From contig JABDDT010000032.1 in NCBI GenBank assembly GCA_013287475.1, forward strand, positions 1 through 33,791: a DNA stretch of 33,791 nt, in the 5' to 3' direction. This DNA is from Bacteroidota bacterium (lineage in GTDB: Bacteria; Bacteroidota; Bacteroidia; Chitinophagales; Chitinophagaceae). Positions 32,031-33,791 of this stretch are shown one piece after another (the stretch's first letter is position 1; each line of letters starts with the position of its first letter). The notes below the pieces were generated by a model. It was not told the origin of the DNA and searched no databases. It was given only the letters and a program-made list of their open reading frames with translations. Both the position numbers and the translations under genes were made by a program.

Positions 32031-32122
32031 GTGTGAGAGTGTGAGAATGTGAGAGTGTGAGAGTAAGTGAATAATAATATAAAAGTTTTTTCTCACACTC
32101 TCACATTCTCACACTCTCACAC
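32031..32122. repeat. Perfect 32-bp inverted repeat of GTGTGAGA units after ruvC
   Basis: Arms 32031-32062 and 32091-32122 are exact reverse complements, separated by a 28 nt AT-rich loop. Each arm is four copies of an 8 bp unit (GTGTGAGA, once GAATGTGA). On the minus strand the repeat continues into the ruvC stop codon: TGA at 32127-32125 is in phase with the TGAGAGTG units. It also lies 14 bp upstream of the HIT start codon. Confidence 0.95.
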
Positions 32123-32124
32123 TC

Positions 32125-32682
32125 TCATACAATCCTCCCTGGATTTTTCGCAATGAATTCTCTCCATCCATTTATTTTTTTTCCGGTATTTACCTGAGAA
32201 TTGAATTGATAATGGTGACAAAGTGCAACGGCCAGCGCATCAGAAGCATCGAAACGGTCTAACTTCATCCGGATTTCTAAAATCTGCTGAAGCATTTTCC
32301 ATACCTGTTCCTTTCCCGCATTTCCATTTCCTGTGATGGATTGTTTTATTTTCCGGGGTGCATATTCTGTAACAGGTATGCCCGATTGCATGGCTGCTGC
32401 AATTGCAACTCCCTGCGCCCTTCCGAGTTTAAGCATACTCTGTACATTCTTTCCAAAAAAAGGAGCTTCAATGGCAAAATCATCAGGTTTGAATTTCAAA
32501 ATAATTTGCTGGACTGTAAAATAAATAAGCTCCAGTCGCTGATATGCATCTAATCGCACAGGTACATGCAACACATCCATTTCTATGAATTTTGTCTGAT
32601 GCCCATCCACACATATCAGTCCCCAGCCCATCATGAGAGTGCCGGGATCAATGCCTAGGATTATTTTAGAGTGCTTTTGCAG
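32125..32682 (-). CDS. ruvC: Holliday junction resolvase RuvC with non-AUG start
   Basis: RuvC cuts Holliday junctions together with RuvAB. Three catalytic acids are in the part following ATG 32634: Glu in FAIEAPFFG and the two Asp in DRFDASDALAVALCHH. The first catalytic Asp lies upstream in the same frame, in KIILGIDPGTLMMGWG, so the ATG at 32634 cannot be the true start. Between it and an in-frame stop at 32724 there is no ATG, GTG or TTG. CTG at 32682 gives LQKHSKIILGIDPG and a protein of 185 residues, the normal size, and I use it; ATA or ATT codons are alternatives, as is a sequencing error. The stop codon is part of a tandem repeat. Confidence 0.9.
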   Translation of the reverse strand: MQKHSKIILGIDPGTLMMGWGLICVDGHQTKFIEMDVLHVPVRLDAYQRLELIYFTVQQIILKFKPDDFAIEAPFFGKNVQSMLKLGRAQGVAIAAAMQSGIPVTEYAPRKIKQSITGNGNAGKEQVWKMLQQILEIRMKLDRFDASDALAVALCHHYQFNSQVNTGKKINGWREFIAKNPGRIV

Positions 32683-32691
32683 AGGGAACGT

Positions 32692-32699
32692 TATTTTTG
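32692..32699 (+). promoter_or_regulatory. -7 element candidate for the flippase-like gene
   Basis: TATTTTTG matches TAnnTTTG and lies 9 bp before TTG 32709. A TTG at 32677 is only 12 bp upstream, as in the greA promoter. Confidence 0.4.
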
Positions 32700-32708
32700 A
32701 TTGTGGTG

Positions 32709-33689
32709 TTGAACAAAAATATCAAATTATTAGTCAACTATGTGGCCGGACCGCTCATTATGTTGTTTCTTTTCTATACCGTCGCAAGAGAACTTCACAA
32801 ACAACCGCATTGGAAAGATTCACTTAAGCAGATGCTGGAAGCAGCGACAGGCAAACAAGAGTGGAAATTATATGCAATGTTTGGGTTGATGTGTGTAAAC
32901 TGGGCCCTTGAAACATTCAAATGGCAGATTGCATTACGGCCCGTGCAACCAATTGGATTTATACGTGCATTTAAAGCTATACTTGCGGGAACCTGCATCG
33001 CTTCATTTACACCTAACAGAGTGGGAGAATACCTTGGGAGGATGCTATATGTTGATCCGGGAAATAAAATCCTTTCAGTTACCCCAACTATCCTTTGCAG
33101 TATTTCCCAGATGCTGATAACACTAACTGCCGGATTTGTTGGTATCTATTTGTTTTCAATTTTACCATTTCAATTTCAGACAGTATGGTCTTCGCCTGTA
33201 TTTTTGAGATCGGCTATGATTATAACTGGAATATCGGCAGTCGGTTTGGCCCTGATTTATTTCAGGTTTGATCCATTAGTAGCCAGGGTGAATAAATGGA
33301 TGGAGAAGAACAAAAAAAACTTCTCCATACCCCAAAATTTTAATTTCCCGGTTTTGGCAACCGTACTGTTCATTTCAACGATTCGTTACATGGTTTTTAT
33401 ATTGCAATATTTTCTTTTATTTTCTCTTTTCGGTATTCCGTTGACAGGAATGCAGGTGTTTACCGGCGTTAGTGTTATGTTTGTTTTGATGGCTGTTGTA
33501 CCTACATTAACATTTTTAACAGATCTTGGATTTCGTTGGGCAGCCGGCATTCAGATATTTCAGGTATTTACATTAAATACTGCAGGTATTCTTGCTGTAT
33601 CACTGGGTATCTGGCTCATCAATTTAATAATCCCTGCGTTGGTTGGGAGTTTATTAATTTTAAGGATAAAATTATTTAGCAACAGATGA
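32709..33689 (+). CDS. Flippase-like multi-pass membrane protein (LPG synthase TM / UPF0104 family)
   Basis: About eight transmembrane segments in 326 residues, with FKAILAGTCIASFTPNRVGEYLGRMLYV near the first third, the signature of the lysylphosphatidylglycerol synthetase transmembrane/UPF0104 family. The soluble synthetase domain is absent, so it is a stand-alone membrane domain, possibly a lipid flippase. No ATG is available: in-frame candidates are TTG 32697 (inside a -7 box), GTG 32703 and 32706, and TTG 32709 (MNKNIKLLVNYVAGPLI), which I prefer. It is divergent from ruvC, and its stop overlaps the next start (ATGA). Confidence 0.82.
   Translation: MNKNIKLLVNYVAGPLIMLFLFYTVARELHKQPHWKDSLKQMLEAATGKQEWKLYAMFGLMCVNWALETFKWQIALRPVQPIGFIRAFKAILAGTCIASFTPNRVGEYLGRMLYVDPGNKILSVTPTILCSISQMLITLTAGFVGIYLFSILPFQFQTVWSSPVFLRSAMIITGISAVGLALIYFRFDPLVARVNKWMEKNKKNFSIPQNFNFPVLATVLFISTIRYMVFILQYFLLFSLFGIPLTGMQVFTGVSVMFVLMAVVPTLTFLTDLGFRWAAGIQIFQVFTLNTAGILAVSLGIWLINLIIPALVGSLLILRIKLFSNR
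32714..32721 (-). promoter_or_regulatory. -7 element candidate for ruvC
   Basis: On the minus strand TATTTTTG is at 32721-32714. The predicted start near 32707 supports translation from a codon upstream of ATG 32634, such as CTG 32682. It faces the opposite -7 element at 32692-32699, so the two transcripts overlap at their 5' ends. Confidence 0.4.
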
Positions 33690-33791
33690 AATCAATCAGC
33701 GCAATCGTATGCGTTTTATTTATAGCCCTTTCACTACCCTTAAGAGCAGGTGATGACTTTTGTGGTAATGGTATTAAAAATCATGCTTTCC
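33686..33791 (+). CDS. Secreted protein, DUF3108-like (partial)
   Basis: ATG at 33686 overlaps the previous stop by 4 bp (ATGA) and opens a frame to the window end: MKSISAIVCVLFIALSLPLR then AGDDFCGNGIKNHAF. It is a signal peptide followed by a short segment reminiscent of the N-terminus of DUF3108 proteins (C-x-IKNxAF then normally a DGE motif), which is cut off. Translational coupling to the membrane protein is likely. The family call is tentative because only 35 residues are visible. Confidence 0.65.
   Translation, partial: MKSISAIVCVLFIALSLPLRAGDDFCGNGIKNHAF

Overview
The window reads as a chromosomal segment of a Bacteroidota genome, most likely near Chitinophagales/Chitinophagaceae (inferred from gene content only). 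Signs of this are an F1Fo ATP synthase a-subunit with a long presequence, a TonB-dependent receptor with an N-terminal carboxypeptidase-regulatory domain, a type IX secretion-type C-terminal domain, a DUF5690 transporter, promoters of the TTG-N19/20-TAnnTTTG type, and an almost complete lack of Shine-Dalgarno sequences. I see no rRNA, tRNA, CRISPR, insertion sequence or prophage.

Layout. 1-2455 (minus strand): C-terminal part of a transketolase, galE and rmlA (sugar nucleotides). 2579-13453: a phosphorus-oriented neighbourhood with a PiT phosphate transporter and its DUF47 partner, a Calcineurin-like LpxH-type phosphoesterase, a wrecked alkaline-phosphatase-superfamily gene, a PhnZ-like HD oxygenase, a DUF5690 membrane transporter, a TIGR03364-type FAD oxidoreductase, a Tat-exported phosphocholine-type phospholipase C, and a PhoR/PhoB-like two-component pair. 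13698-17758: a secreted protein with a possible caspase-fold (clan CD) C-terminal domain and an ABC exporter. 18019-22321: ATP synthase genes atpB-E-F-H-A, with a one-base frameshift in atpA and no atpG behind it. 22622-27765: a secreted protein of unknown function, a TonB-receptor/TPR/winged-helix module and a type IX cargo-like protein. 28087-33791: housekeeping genes pdxA, rsmA, a 2-hydroxyacid dehydrogenase, greA, a HIT protein, ruvC, a flippase-like membrane protein and the start of a DUF3108-like gene.

Two things stand out. First, many intergenic gaps hold short tandem repeats (7-9 bp units) or long near-perfect hairpins that begin exactly at, or even supply, the stop codon of the preceding gene. 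The unit differs from gene to gene (GCTTAAC, AGCTTAA, GTGTGAGA, AGTATAAGA, GTATGGGA), yet the architecture recurs at about nine gene ends. I know no named family that fits. Second, the PhnZ-like oxygenase, FAD oxidoreductase, DUF5690 transporter and phospholipase C sit together next to phosphate transport and a PhoBR-like sensor pair. This suggests a phosphonate or phosphonolipid scavenging route without any recognisable PhnY, PhnW, PhnX or C-P lyase gene in the window.

Smaller points are non-AUG starts for ruvC and its divergent neighbour, a terminator-like hairpin between atpE and atpF, and a terminator plus an unusually strong Shine-Dalgarno in the greA leader.
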